Source: Nocardia otitidiscaviarum NBRC 14405 (GTDB lineage Bacteria; Actinomycetota; Actinomycetes; Mycobacteriales; Mycobacteriaceae). Taken from it: a stretch of 64,000 bases of DNA. Below are positions 15,578-23,736 of the stretch, piece by piece (positions within the stretch are counted from its first letter, which is position 1; the number at the start of each line of letters is the position of its first letter). The position numbers were made by a program, and so were the translations under genes. Location of the stretch: positions 1-64,000 of the forward strand of contig NZ_BAGD01000276.1 in the NCBI RefSeq assembly GCF_000308635.1, given 5' to 3'. The notes under the pieces are model-generated. The model did no database searches, was not told where the DNA came from, and saw only the letters and a program-made list of their open reading frames with translations.

Positions 15578-16696
15578 ATGAATTCTGATCGTATGGAGTT
15601 CGCCCCGATTTCCGCGGCGCGAAACCATGATTCCGGAGAATTGCGATTCCACTGGTGTGCCCCGGCGGACAGTGGACAGCAGTCGGCCACCGAGAAGTAT
15701 CGGGTCGGCGAACTCGACTTCGACGGGATGGTGGCGTTCGCGCAGGAAGCCGACCGGCTCGGCGTCGACTCCCTGCTCATGGGCATCGCCCACTACATGC
15801 CCGATCCGCTGCCGCTGATCGGTGCGCTGGTCCGGGAGACGCGCGATGTCACCTTCATCCTCGCCTACCGGCCCGGACTGCTGTCGCCGACGCTGTTCAC
15901 GCAGGTGGTGAACACCATCTCGTGGATGTCGGACGGCCGCATCGCGCTGAATCTGGTGGCCGGGATCTCGCCCGTGGAGCAGGCGTACTACGGCGACTTC
16001 GTGGCTCATGACGGACGCTACGCCCGCACCCAGGAGTTCCTGCAGATCTGCCACCGGTTCTGGAACGGCGAGTCGCCGTTGACCCACGAGGGTGATCACT
16101 ACGCCATCAGGGACGCCGAACTCGGCCTGGGTTACCAGGGCAAGGGCAGACCGGAGATCTACCTCAGCGGTGCCTCGGAGATCGCCAAGGAGACCGCGAC
16201 CATGTACGCGGACTGCTGGCTGCGCTACGGCGACACCCCCGAGGGCATCGAGGCCGCGGCCCGGCCGGTGCTGGACAAGGGCACTCGGGTCGGCATTCGC
16301 ATGCACGTCCTGGCCCGTGCCACCCGCGAGCAGGCGCTCGCCGATCTCGCGGCCATGCAGGAGAATCCGGATCAGGCGCATCGGGCATGGGTCGAGAAGT
16401 TCGTCGCCGCGTCGGATTCCGAGGCCGTCAAGACCTCCTTCCGGCTCGCCGCGCAGGCCGACGACGACTGGCTGTCCCCGATGATCTACTCCGGTTTCGT
16501 GCCGTATCGGGGCGGTCCCGCGCTCTGCGTGGTGGGCAGCTACCGGGAGGTCGCCGACTACCTCTATTCCTACCGCGCGGCCGGTGTCGGCGAGTTCATC
16601 TTCTCCGGCTGGCCGACCCGCGACGAGATGCGGATCTTCTATACCCATGTGCTGCCGCTCATCCGGGAACGGGAACGCGGCGGAGGGCCGGCGTGA
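15578..16696 (+). CDS. LLM-class flavin monooxygenase (SsuD-like)
   Basis: 372 residues of the luciferase-like, FMNH2-dependent family. Opening strand LRFHWCAPADSGQQS, then ADRLGVDSLLMG, ISWMSDGRIALNLVAG and RPEIYLSGASEIAKETA follow the alkanesulfonate monooxygenase (SsuD) pattern. Such enzymes use FMNH2 from a separate reductase; none is seen here. In biosynthetic clusters the family performs N- or C-oxidations, so a sulfonate substrate should not be assumed. The ATG at 15578 overlaps the stop of a 5-codon reading frame (15564-15581) that has GAGACCGA before it. First gene of a seven-gene operon; its stop overlaps the MFS start (GTGA). Confidence 0.88.
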   Translation: MNSDRMEFAPISAARNHDSGELRFHWCAPADSGQQSATEKYRVGELDFDGMVAFAQEADRLGVDSLLMGIAHYMPDPLPLIGALVRETRDVTFILAYRPGLLSPTLFTQVVNTISWMSDGRIALNLVAGISPVEQAYYGDFVAHDGRYARTQEFLQICHRFWNGESPLTHEGDHYAIRDAELGLGYQGKGRPEIYLSGASEIAKETATMYADCWLRYGDTPEGIEAAARPVLDKGTRVGIRMHVLARATREQALADLAAMQENPDQAHRAWVEKFVAASDSEAVKTSFRLAAQADDDWLSPMIYSGFVPYRGGPALCVVGSYREVADYLYSYRAAGVGEFIFSGWPTRDEMRIFYTHVLPLIRERERGGGPA

Positions 16697-17940
16697 ACTC
16701 AGGGGCGAGTGTCCGACAGCGTGCGCTGTTCGCCTCCGGGGTCCTGCTGGGCCTGGTGGCCGAACAGGTGATCCTGTTCGCGGTGCCGCTGCTGATCTTC
16801 CAGGACACCGGTGAGGTCTCCACCCTCGGTTTCGCGTTCGCGCTGGAATGGCTGCCCGGCCTGCTCGCCTACCCCTTCGCGGGCCTGCTCGCGGACCGCG
16901 ACGGCGGCGCGCGATTGTTCACCCGGGTCTCGCTGCTGCGCGCGCTCATCCTGCTCACGGTGCTGCTGGTATGCCTCGCCGAGCCCGGCGCGGCGACGGT
17001 CGCCCTGATGGCGGGCGGTGCGTGCCTGTCGGTCTGCATGGCGCCCATCCGGATGTCGATCGAGAAGATGGTGCCGCAGCTGGCGCCGCCGTCGCAGGTC
17101 GCGGCGGTGCAGTCGCTGGTCCAGAATATGGAGCTGCTGGCCATGGCGCTCGGCCCCGCGCTGGCGACCGTGGCCGCGCTCTTCCTGGGCAAGCTGTGGC
17201 TGCTACTGGTCGCCGCCGCTGCCTTCGCGATCGCCGCGGCGACCTGGCTGCCGCTGCCCCGCCCGCGCCGCGAACCCGCGGTGCGCCAGGCGGCGCGGGC
17301 GGTGCTCGCCGAACTGGCCATCGGCTGGCGGCTGCTGGTGAGCATCCGTCCGGTGCTGCTGCTCGGCGTGCTGAACTTCGCCATCAATCTGGTGGTGGGT
17401 GTGCTGCTGGCGGCGAACGCGGCACTGATCACCGATGTGTTCCGGGCCCCCGATTCGGCGTACGGTCTGCTCAACACCGCGGTCGGGATCATGGGGCTGC
17501 TCAACCTGCTGCTGATTCCGATACTGTTGCGGCGCTTCGGCATCGGTCTCGTCGGCGTGACGGGTTTCGCGCTGATCTGCGCCGCCCTGCTGGTCGCCGC
17601 CTTCGCGCCGTCCTATCTCGTCTACGCCCCCGCCTTCGTCGCGGTGATCGTCGGAGCCGCGCTCTACAACGTCTACAACCGCACCCAGCGCCTCAAGGTG
17701 ATCCCCGGCGAGCACCTCGGCAAGGTGATGGGGCCGTTCTATCTGCTCAACCTGGTGTCCTATCCGATCGCGGGACTCATGATCGGCGGGGTGGGCGCCA
17801 GCGTCGGCCCCCAGCGGCTCGTGCTGTGGCTCAGCGCTCTGCTGTGCCTGTTCGGCGCCGTACTGCTGCCGCTCACCATGGCCGCCTTCCGCAAGGCGCT
17901 GCAACCCCGCGAGATCGCAACCGTGGAGGTCGAGGCATGA
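16693..17940 (+). CDS. MFS transporter, probable exporter
   Basis: 415 residues with about 12 hydrophobic segments and the loop 2-3 signature region PFAGLLADRDGGARLF. It resembles drug-export MFS proteins of the macrolide-efflux type (TLGFAFALEWLPGLLAYPF). GTG at 16693 overlaps the preceding stop. Placed between the monooxygenase and the mutase S subunit, it most likely exports the finished product or an intermediate and may give self-resistance. Its 3' end overlaps the next start by ATGA. Confidence 0.88.
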   Translation: MNSGASVRQRALFASGVLLGLVAEQVILFAVPLLIFQDTGEVSTLGFAFALEWLPGLLAYPFAGLLADRDGGARLFTRVSLLRALILLTVLLVCLAEPGAATVALMAGGACLSVCMAPIRMSIEKMVPQLAPPSQVAAVQSLVQNMELLAMALGPALATVAALFLGKLWLLLVAAAAFAIAAATWLPLPRPRREPAVRQAARAVLAELAIGWRLLVSIRPVLLLGVLNFAINLVVGVLLAANAALITDVFRAPDSAYGLLNTAVGIMGLLNLLLIPILLRRFGIGLVGVTGFALICAALLVAAFAPSYLVYAPAFVAVIVGAALYNVYNRTQRLKVIPGEHLGKVMGPFYLLNLVSYPIAGLMIGGVGASVGPQRLVLWLSALLCLFGAVLLPLTMAAFRKALQPREIATVEVEA

Positions 17941-18425
17941 ACAGTCGCTTTCGGTGCGTGCTGTGCACCGTCGAATCCGATTCCCACCTCTGGAATCTGG
18001 TCTATCTGCACAAGCTGCTCGAGGAATACGGCGCGTGCGTGCGCAATCTGGGCACCTGCACGCCGATCGGTGCGGTCACCCGCGCCCTGCGCGAGGACCG
18101 GCCCGATCTGCTGGTCGTGTCGAGTGTCAACGGGCACGGCTTCCACGGCGCGCGCGTGCTGCTGTCGGCCCTCCGGTCCGACGGGCTGGCCGTGCCGTGC
18201 GTGGTCGGCGGCAAGCTGACGACCGCGGTGTCCGATGACGACCGGGTCCGTCGTGATCTGTTGGCGGCGGGCTACCTGGACGTCTTCACCGGCGACGACG
18301 CCATCGACCGCTTTCGCGTGCTGCTGGATTTCGGTATCGCGCAGGGGTTCTCGTCCTGGCACGCCGAGCCCGCCGTCGCCACGCCCTGGGACGGCGAACA
18401 GATCACCACACCGGAGGTGCGCTGA
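17937..18425 (+). CDS. Glutamate (methylaspartate) mutase small subunit, B12-binding
   Basis: 162-residue stand-alone cobalamin-binding domain. It has the base-off/His-on motif as SDSHLWNLVYLHKLL (Asp-x-His, the following Gly replaced by Asn), SSVNGHG for the Ser contact and VVGGKL for the nucleotide-tail GG. Together with the large subunit at 21137 it should form adenosylcobalamin-dependent glutamate mutase, converting L-glutamate to (2S,3S)-3-methylaspartate. Unusually, the two subunits are separated by two genes of the same operon. The SDSHxWN form is, from memory, typical of actinobacterial cluster-associated mutases. Start and stop both overlap neighbours (ATGA, TGATG). Confidence 0.88.
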   Translation: MNSRFRCVLCTVESDSHLWNLVYLHKLLEEYGACVRNLGTCTPIGAVTRALREDRPDLLVVSSVNGHGFHGARVLLSALRSDGLAVPCVVGGKLTTAVSDDDRVRRDLLAAGYLDVFTGDDAIDRFRVLLDFGIAQGFSSWHAEPAVATPWDGEQITTPEVR

Positions 18426-19654
18426 TGCACATCGTCATCGTCAACAAGTGGCCGCGCTTCAGCGACGGGGTGCGCTGGGACAACGAGCTCACCCGCTACG
18501 AGGAGTTCATCGACCACGACGCCCACCGGGTGAGCTACGTGGTCGACGGTCCCGGCGCCGACGGCGTGCTGGCCCATCCCGAGCGAATCGCCTGCCGGAT
18601 AACGGTTTCCGATGTGAACGACGTTACCGAACTGGGGGCCGCCGTCGCGGACGTCATCGAGCGGGTGGGTCCGGTGGATCTGCTGATCGCGCTCTCGGAA
18701 TTCACGCTGGAGACCGCGGCTCGGGTGCGTGAGCGGTTCGCGATTCCCGGCCCGACGGTCGACGAGGTCGCCGTGTACCGGGACAAGGTGCGGATGAAGC
18801 AGGTGGTGGCGGCGGCGGGCCTGCGCGTACCCCGCTTCGCCCGGTGCGAGCGGGCCCGGTCTTTCGCGGCGGAGTGCGGATATCCGTTGATCCTCAAGCC
18901 GATCGACTCCGCCGCCAGTATCGGCGTGCTGCGGGTGGACGACGCGGCCGAACTGGAAACCGCACTGGCGACCGTCGATTCGTCCCGCTACGAGGTCGAG
19001 GAATTCATCGCGGGCGACATCTACCATGTCGACGGTTTCGCCGACGACGACTCCCGGATCACCTTCCAGGCGACCGCCCGCTACATCAACGACTGCCTGT
19101 CGTTCACCGCCGGCACGCCGCTCGGTTCGGTACTGCTCGGTCCGTCACCGCGCCGCACCCTGCTGGAGGAGTTCTCCCGACGGGTCGTCGCCGCCTTGCG
19201 CCTGCGCAGGTTGCCTTTCCACCTCGAGATCTTCCTGCCTCCGGACGGCGCTCCGGTATTCCTGGAGATCGGCGGCCGGGTGGGCGGTGCCGAGGTGCCG
19301 CACCTGATCAACAAGGCATTCGGCGTCAATCTCTACGAACTGTGGCTGCGCGCACTCGTGGGCGACCCGGTCGCCACACCGCTCGCACCCACCGACACCT
19401 CCGGGGGCTGGCTGGTCGTGCCGAAGCCGGCCGAGCACTCCGAACGGGTGGTGCGGGCCGGATCCATGCGGGGCCAGGTGCCGATCGTCTGGCGAGAACT
19501 CCTGCCCGAGGCCGGACAGGTGCTCGCACCGGGCGGCTCCTACGACGCGCTGCACCGCGGGCGGTTCATTCTGCTGCACGACGACGAGCACGTCGTCGAG
19601 TCGGGCATCCACAAGATCATCGAGAACTTCGACTTCGAGGCGGAACCGCTGTGA
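18425..19654 (+). CDS. ATP-grasp ligase 1
   Basis: 409-residue ATP-grasp protein of the L-amino-acid-ligase/carboxylate-amine ligase type. Visible elements are the ATP-binding strand PLILKPIDSAASIGV, EVEEFIAGDIYHVDGF, and the metal-binding end VFLEIGGRVGGAEV. Such enzymes make an acyl-phosphate and couple it to an amine, giving an amide or peptide bond without an NRPS. It shares the operon with a second, divergent ATP-grasp enzyme at 22399, so two successive ligations, or ligation to two partners, are likely. Starts in TGATG with the mutase S stop. Confidence 0.88.
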   Translation: MHIVIVNKWPRFSDGVRWDNELTRYEEFIDHDAHRVSYVVDGPGADGVLAHPERIACRITVSDVNDVTELGAAVADVIERVGPVDLLIALSEFTLETAARVRERFAIPGPTVDEVAVYRDKVRMKQVVAAAGLRVPRFARCERARSFAAECGYPLILKPIDSAASIGVLRVDDAAELETALATVDSSRYEVEEFIAGDIYHVDGFADDDSRITFQATARYINDCLSFTAGTPLGSVLLGPSPRRTLLEEFSRRVVAALRLRRLPFHLEIFLPPDGAPVFLEIGGRVGGAEVPHLINKAFGVNLYELWLRALVGDPVATPLAPTDTSGGWLVVPKPAEHSERVVRAGSMRGQVPIVWRELLPEAGQVLAPGGSYDALHRGRFILLHDDEHVVESGIHKIIENFDFEAEPL

Positions 19655-21135
19655 ACGAGCAACAGGCCCACGACGATCGGGCACGGTACGAGCGGCTGAT
19701 CGCCTTCCTCACCCCGGCCGAGCGGGACGGCGTGGCGGCGGTCGGCGATACCCTGCTCGAGGCCGCGGGCGGCCCGGACCGGATCGCCGACTACAAGGTC
19801 ATGGTGGCCTACGGCGGAGGCAAGGACAGCACCTATGTGGTCGCGTTCGTGCGGGCCGTCCAGCTGCGGCTGCGGCTGGTGCACGGCACGACTTTCGCTG
19901 TCCGCGTGGCGAATATGCGTCATGCCGGGGTGCCGCGCGCGGTGATGGAGAATATCGAGCGGGTGTACGCGGCGCTGGGGCTGCTCGACGACGACCGCGC
20001 CGAACTGCTCACCGTCGACCACACCGAGGTCCGCCGCTTCGCCGTCGATCTTCCGCTGCCCGCGCAGCTGGTGGCGGTCAACCGGCTCGACGTGCTGATG
20101 AACGGGCACCGGTCGGCCGGTGACGGCCGCCCCACCTTCTGCAACAGCTGCAATCTCGCGGTCGCCGACTTCTACGGTCGGGCGGTCTGGTGGGGCGGCG
20201 GCGTGGACGCCGTCATGACCGGTGATTCGCGGCGTGAGCAGATGCTCTACGCGGCGTGGATCAGGCGTCTGGCCGAGGGTATCGGCATCGATGTGCGCCG
20301 CCACGGCATGACCTTTCAGGATCTGCTGATCGCCTTGCGCGGCATCGGTGACGCCTACTTCCGTGAACTGTTCGGCGACGGCTCGCCGGAGGTGGCGGCC
20401 CGCGCGGTCGCGGTGGGCGATCGTGCGGTACAGCCCGCCTTCGTCTCCATCTACGACCTGGTCAGCTACCGGGTGGACGACCACTGGGATCTGGTCGTCG
20501 ACTTCCTCGGCTTCCGCTTCGACGACCTCGCCTTCAGCTTCACCGAATCCGACTGCGCCAACCCGACTCTCATGGCCCACCTGCGCGGCCTGCGGGCCGA
20601 GTACGTCGAGGGCCGGACCTACGCGGCGGGTATCGGGGAGTACCTGGAATTCGCGGAGACGGTGATGCGCAAGAAGGAGATGCCCGACCGCCTCATCCGG
20701 CTGGCGCTGGAACGCTACGACTCCCCGGAGCGAATCGCCGAGCGGCGCGCGCTGGCCGACGCCTACGCCGAACGCGCCTTCGGGCTCCGCCCGGCCATGC
20801 TCGTCACCATGGTGTTCTCGCCGTTCACCGATGCGGGAGCGCGGCTGGCGGACTTCGTGGAACGCTGCCATCCGCGGTGGCGCGACGAGTTGCCCGCGCT
20901 GCACGCCACGCTGCGCGGCGATGCCACGGATGCGCGTTGTGTCGCCTGGCTGCACGAGATCTCAGGATTGTCCCTCGCGCACCTGCGCACGCTCTACCGC
21001 AGTTCCCTGGTGGACTTCGCGACCGGTGACACGGTGATGGCGCGGGTGCGCGCGGGCGATCCGCACAAGGCGCGGGTGCGCACCGTTGATCCGGACTCGG
21101 GCCGCCCGACGCTCGAGCTGATCTCGGGCCGGTGA
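19651..21135 (+). CDS. PP-loop ATPase (N-type), possible amidotransferase or adenylating ligase
   Basis: 494 residues. The PP-loop pyrophosphatase motif is VMVAYGGGKDSTYVV (about residue 50), and a CxxC pair lies at FCNSCNLAVADFYG. It resembles the ATPase domain of N-acetyl-sugar amidotransferase/TilS/NadE-type proteins, which adenylate a carbonyl or carboxyl oxygen and replace it with nitrogen or sulfur. The C-terminal 250 residues have no domain I recognise (SPFTDAGARLADFVERC). No glutaminase domain is attached, so any ammonia must come from elsewhere, perhaps the GltB-like protein. GTG at 19651 overlaps the ATP-grasp stop. Exact reaction unknown. Confidence 0.75.
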   Translation: MNEQQAHDDRARYERLIAFLTPAERDGVAAVGDTLLEAAGGPDRIADYKVMVAYGGGKDSTYVVAFVRAVQLRLRLVHGTTFAVRVANMRHAGVPRAVMENIERVYAALGLLDDDRAELLTVDHTEVRRFAVDLPLPAQLVAVNRLDVLMNGHRSAGDGRPTFCNSCNLAVADFYGRAVWWGGGVDAVMTGDSRREQMLYAAWIRRLAEGIGIDVRRHGMTFQDLLIALRGIGDAYFRELFGDGSPEVAARAVAVGDRAVQPAFVSIYDLVSYRVDDHWDLVVDFLGFRFDDLAFSFTESDCANPTLMAHLRGLRAEYVEGRTYAAGIGEYLEFAETVMRKKEMPDRLIRLALERYDSPERIAERRALADAYAERAFGLRPAMLVTMVFSPFTDAGARLADFVERCHPRWRDELPALHATLRGDATDARCVAWLHEISGLSLAHLRTLYRSSLVDFATGDTVMARVRAGDPHKARVRTVDPDSGRPTLELISGR

Positions 21136-21136
21136 C

Positions 21137-22402
21137 GTGAGCGGATATCTGGACCGCTTCGTGGCCGACCGGGCCGGTGTGGGGCCGGTGGTCCAGCCGC
21201 GCATGGGGTTCGGCACGGTGTCGACCATGCGATCGGGGCTGGCCCGGGTCGCCGCCCTGGACTATCCGGTCGTCGGCACGCTGACCCTGGACAGCTACAC
21301 CCGCGTCGGCGACTACACGACCCCGCTGCAACGGCTGGCCGCCGGAGAAGAACTGAACGGGTATCCGATCGTCTCCCATCCGGTCGAGCGGACGGCCGCC
21401 GTGCTCGCCGGGCTGTACGGTCCCGCCTTCCCGGTCCAGGTGCGGCACGGCACCGCACTGCCGCTCGGCGTCTTCCGGCGGCTGGTCGAGCTCGGGCTGG
21501 ACGCGACCGAGGGCGGTCCGGTCTCCTACTGCCTGCCCTACAGCAGAGTGCCGCTGCGCCAAGCGGTTCGGGCGTGGGCGGTCAGCTGCCGGTTCCTCGC
21601 CGACCACACCGAACGCGGCCATATCGAGAGTTTCGGGGGCTGTCTGCTCGGCCAGCTCTGCCCGCCCTCGCTGCTGGTGGCGATGGGTGTACTGGAGGGC
21701 TGCTTCTTCCGGCGACACGGGCTGCGCCACATGTCGTTCAGCTACGCGCAGGGGACGTCGGCCGCGCAGGATCGTGGCGCGCTGCGTGCGCTGCGCGCCC
21801 TGGCCGCGACCTATCTGGGCGATGTGACCTGGCATGTGGTGCTCTACACCTATATGGGGCTGTTTCCGCGCACACCGGACGGCGCGGAACTGCTGATCCG
21901 CGACAGCGCGCGGCTGGCCCGCGATGCCGGGTGCGAACGGCTGATCGTGAAAACGGTGTCGGAGGCGTGGCAGATCCCGTCCATCGCCGAGAACGTGGCG
22001 GCGCTGCGCCTCGCCGCCACGGAGATCGGGCGACCGTCCCCGACCGAAGACCCGGAGAGCGGAGACGACGCCTATTTCGAGGAGATCCTCGACGAGGCGC
22101 GGACGCTCATCGACGCCGTGCTCGACCTCGCCCCCGATGTCGGGGACGCGCTGGTCGAGGCATTCGCCTCCGGTCTGCTCGATGTGCCCTACTGCCTGCA
22201 CACCGACAATGCGGGCGCGGCCACCTGTGTCATCGACGATCGAGGCGCACTGCGGTGGGGTGCGCTGGGTCGGCTGCCGCTGCCCCGCACCACCGCCGCC
22301 GACGCCTCCGGCCGACTCGGATCCGACCGGCTCTACGCCATGCTCGAACATGTCGCGAACCGCTACGACAGCCCCCTGATCCCTCCGAGGGGAAACCCAT
22401 GA
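21137..22402 (+). CDS. glmE: Glutamate (methylaspartate) mutase large subunit, epsilon type
   Basis: 421 residues closely following the GlmE/MutE TIM-barrel: VVQPRMGFG, GTLTLDSYTRVGD, LNGYPIVSHP, FPVQVRHGTALPL, LDATEGGPVSYCLPYSR, and FGGCLLGQLCPPSLLVA. The conserved Arg residues (QPRMGFG, VRHG) that bind the two carboxylates of glutamate are in place, supporting true glutamate chemistry. With the B12 subunit at 17937 it rearranges glutamate to 3-methylaspartate through a glycyl-radical fragmentation. GTG at 21137 follows the previous stop by one base; the stop overlaps the next ATG. No 3-methylaspartate ammonia-lyase is nearby, so the product is not simply catabolised. Confidence 0.92.
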   Translation: MSGYLDRFVADRAGVGPVVQPRMGFGTVSTMRSGLARVAALDYPVVGTLTLDSYTRVGDYTTPLQRLAAGEELNGYPIVSHPVERTAAVLAGLYGPAFPVQVRHGTALPLGVFRRLVELGLDATEGGPVSYCLPYSRVPLRQAVRAWAVSCRFLADHTERGHIESFGGCLLGQLCPPSLLVAMGVLEGCFFRRHGLRHMSFSYAQGTSAAQDRGALRALRALAATYLGDVTWHVVLYTYMGLFPRTPDGAELLIRDSARLARDAGCERLIVKTVSEAWQIPSIAENVAALRLAATEIGRPSPTEDPESGDDAYFEEILDEARTLIDAVLDLAPDVGDALVEAFASGLLDVPYCLHTDNAGAATCVIDDRGALRWGALGRLPLPRTTAADASGRLGSDRLYAMLEHVANRYDSPLIPPRGNP

Positions 22403-23646
22403 CCCATCGACGCCAACCCGCCGCCGTGGTGCTGGTGGACGCACTGTCCACCGGGGCGCTGCTGGTGCCCCGGGTGCGGAACCGCTGTCGGCTGATCCAC
22501 ATCCGCTCGCGGGCCGATCTGCCCGCTGTCTTCGCGGCCAGCCTGCCGGTCAGCCAGTTCGACGCGGACATCTGCTACGCCGACGGGGCCGACGAGGTCT
22601 TGCGCGTACTCGCCGAGGAGAATCCGATCGCGGTCATCGCGGCCAGCGAATTCGGTGTCGAGGTGGCCGACGAGATCGCCGCGAAACTGGGTCTGCGGGG
22701 CAATGATCCGCATCGCTCCCGGGTGCGGCGCGACAAGTTCCACATGCTCGAGGCCGTCGCCGCCGCCGGGCTGCGCACCGCCGCGCAGACCCGCGGCACC
22801 ACGGCGGCGGAGCTGCTGGCCTGGCGGCGCGCCAGCGGCCTGCGGCGCACGGTGATCAAGCCGCTGGACAGCGCCGGATCCGAGGACGTCTTCGTCGCCG
22901 ATACCGACGCGCAGGTGAGTGCCGCGGTGGCCGCCATGCTGGGCAAGACGAATCTGATGCTGCGCACCAATGAGGCTGTCCTCGCACAGGAGTACCTGGT
23001 CGGCCAGGAGTACGTCGTCAACTCGGTCAGCCGCGACGGCGTACACCGGATCACCGACGCCTGGGCCAGTCACAAGGCGACCGTGGACGACGAGCGTCGC
23101 ATCTACGACCACGAGGATCTGCTGGCTCCGTCGGAGCCGCACGCGGCGGAGATCTTCGCCTACGTCCGCGGTGTGCTCGACGCGCTCGGTGTGGCCAACG
23201 GGCCCGCGCACACCGAGCTGATCCGCACCGCCGAGGGGCCGGTGCTGTTGGAGACCGGGGCGCGGCTGTCCGGTCTGGCCGAGCCGCGCGCGCTCGACCG
23301 CTGCACCGGGGTGAATCAGGTGGACCTGACCGTGGACTGCTTTCTGGACGACGGTCGGGTGCTGGCGGCGCAGCCGCCGGTGTACGTCCGACGCGAGCGT
23401 GCGCGCTGTGTGAACCTCATCGCCCGTCGGGCGACGCCGCTGCCCGCGACCGCTCTGCGCGCCGCGCTCGAACGTCTCCCGGCCTTCCAGAGCGTGCGAT
23501 TCCGGATCCGCGACCGGGCGATGACCAGGCCGACGGTCGACCTGAATTCCTCTCCGGGGGTGGTGTTTCTGGTGCACTCCGAGGCCGCCGAGATCGAACG
23601 GTCGTATCACGAGCTGCGGCGAACCGAAAGCAAGTTCCTGTCGTGA
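22399..23646 (+). CDS. ATP-grasp ligase 2
   Basis: 415-residue ATP-grasp protein of the biotin-carboxylase/BacD-like amino-acid ligase group. N-terminal domain opens AAVVLVDALSTGALLVP; the ATP site shows RRTVIKPLDSAGSEDVF and LAQEYLVGQEYVVNSV; the metal end is GPVLLETGARLSG. The C-terminal part (VNLIARRATPL) resembles the accessory domain of L-amino acid ligases. It probably joins the methylaspartate-derived unit to a second amine or acid. It is only distantly similar to ATP-grasp 1, so the two are unlikely to be redundant. ATG lies in ATGA with the mutase stop. Last gene of the operon; a cluster-type promoter follows. Confidence 0.88.
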   Translation: MTHRRQPAAVVLVDALSTGALLVPRVRNRCRLIHIRSRADLPAVFAASLPVSQFDADICYADGADEVLRVLAEENPIAVIAASEFGVEVADEIAAKLGLRGNDPHRSRVRRDKFHMLEAVAAAGLRTAAQTRGTTAAELLAWRRASGLRRTVIKPLDSAGSEDVFVADTDAQVSAAVAAMLGKTNLMLRTNEAVLAQEYLVGQEYVVNSVSRDGVHRITDAWASHKATVDDERRIYDHEDLLAPSEPHAAEIFAYVRGVLDALGVANGPAHTELIRTAEGPVLLETGARLSGLAEPRALDRCTGVNQVDLTVDCFLDDGRVLAAQPPVYVRRERARCVNLIARRATPLPATALRAALERLPAFQSVRFRIRDRAMTRPTVDLNSSPGVVFLVHSEAAEIERSYHELRRTESKFLS

Positions 23647-23663
23647 CGTCGGTCCGGCGCACG

Positions 23664-23710
23664 CCCACCCGATCGGGGGGATGTGTCCGCCGCTGCGACG
23701 GTCCTACGAT
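23664..23710 (+). promoter_or_regulatory. Cluster promoter element, site B, with -10 for the P450
   Basis: CCCACCCGATCGGGGGGAT begins at 23664. ATGTGT (23681-23686) stands where a -35 would be, 18 bases before TACGAT (23705-23710). The absence of a TTGACA-like -35 fits activator-dependent transcription. Predicted leader to the P450 start is about 20 bases. Confidence 0.65.
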
Positions 23711-23736
23711 TCTCCAAAGCATGGGCAGGTGAGAGA

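Noticed and set aside
15578..16696. Alkanesulfonate use as the role of the SsuD-like protein
   Set aside because: No ssuABC-type transporter or SsuE-type reductase is nearby; the operon context is biosynthetic.
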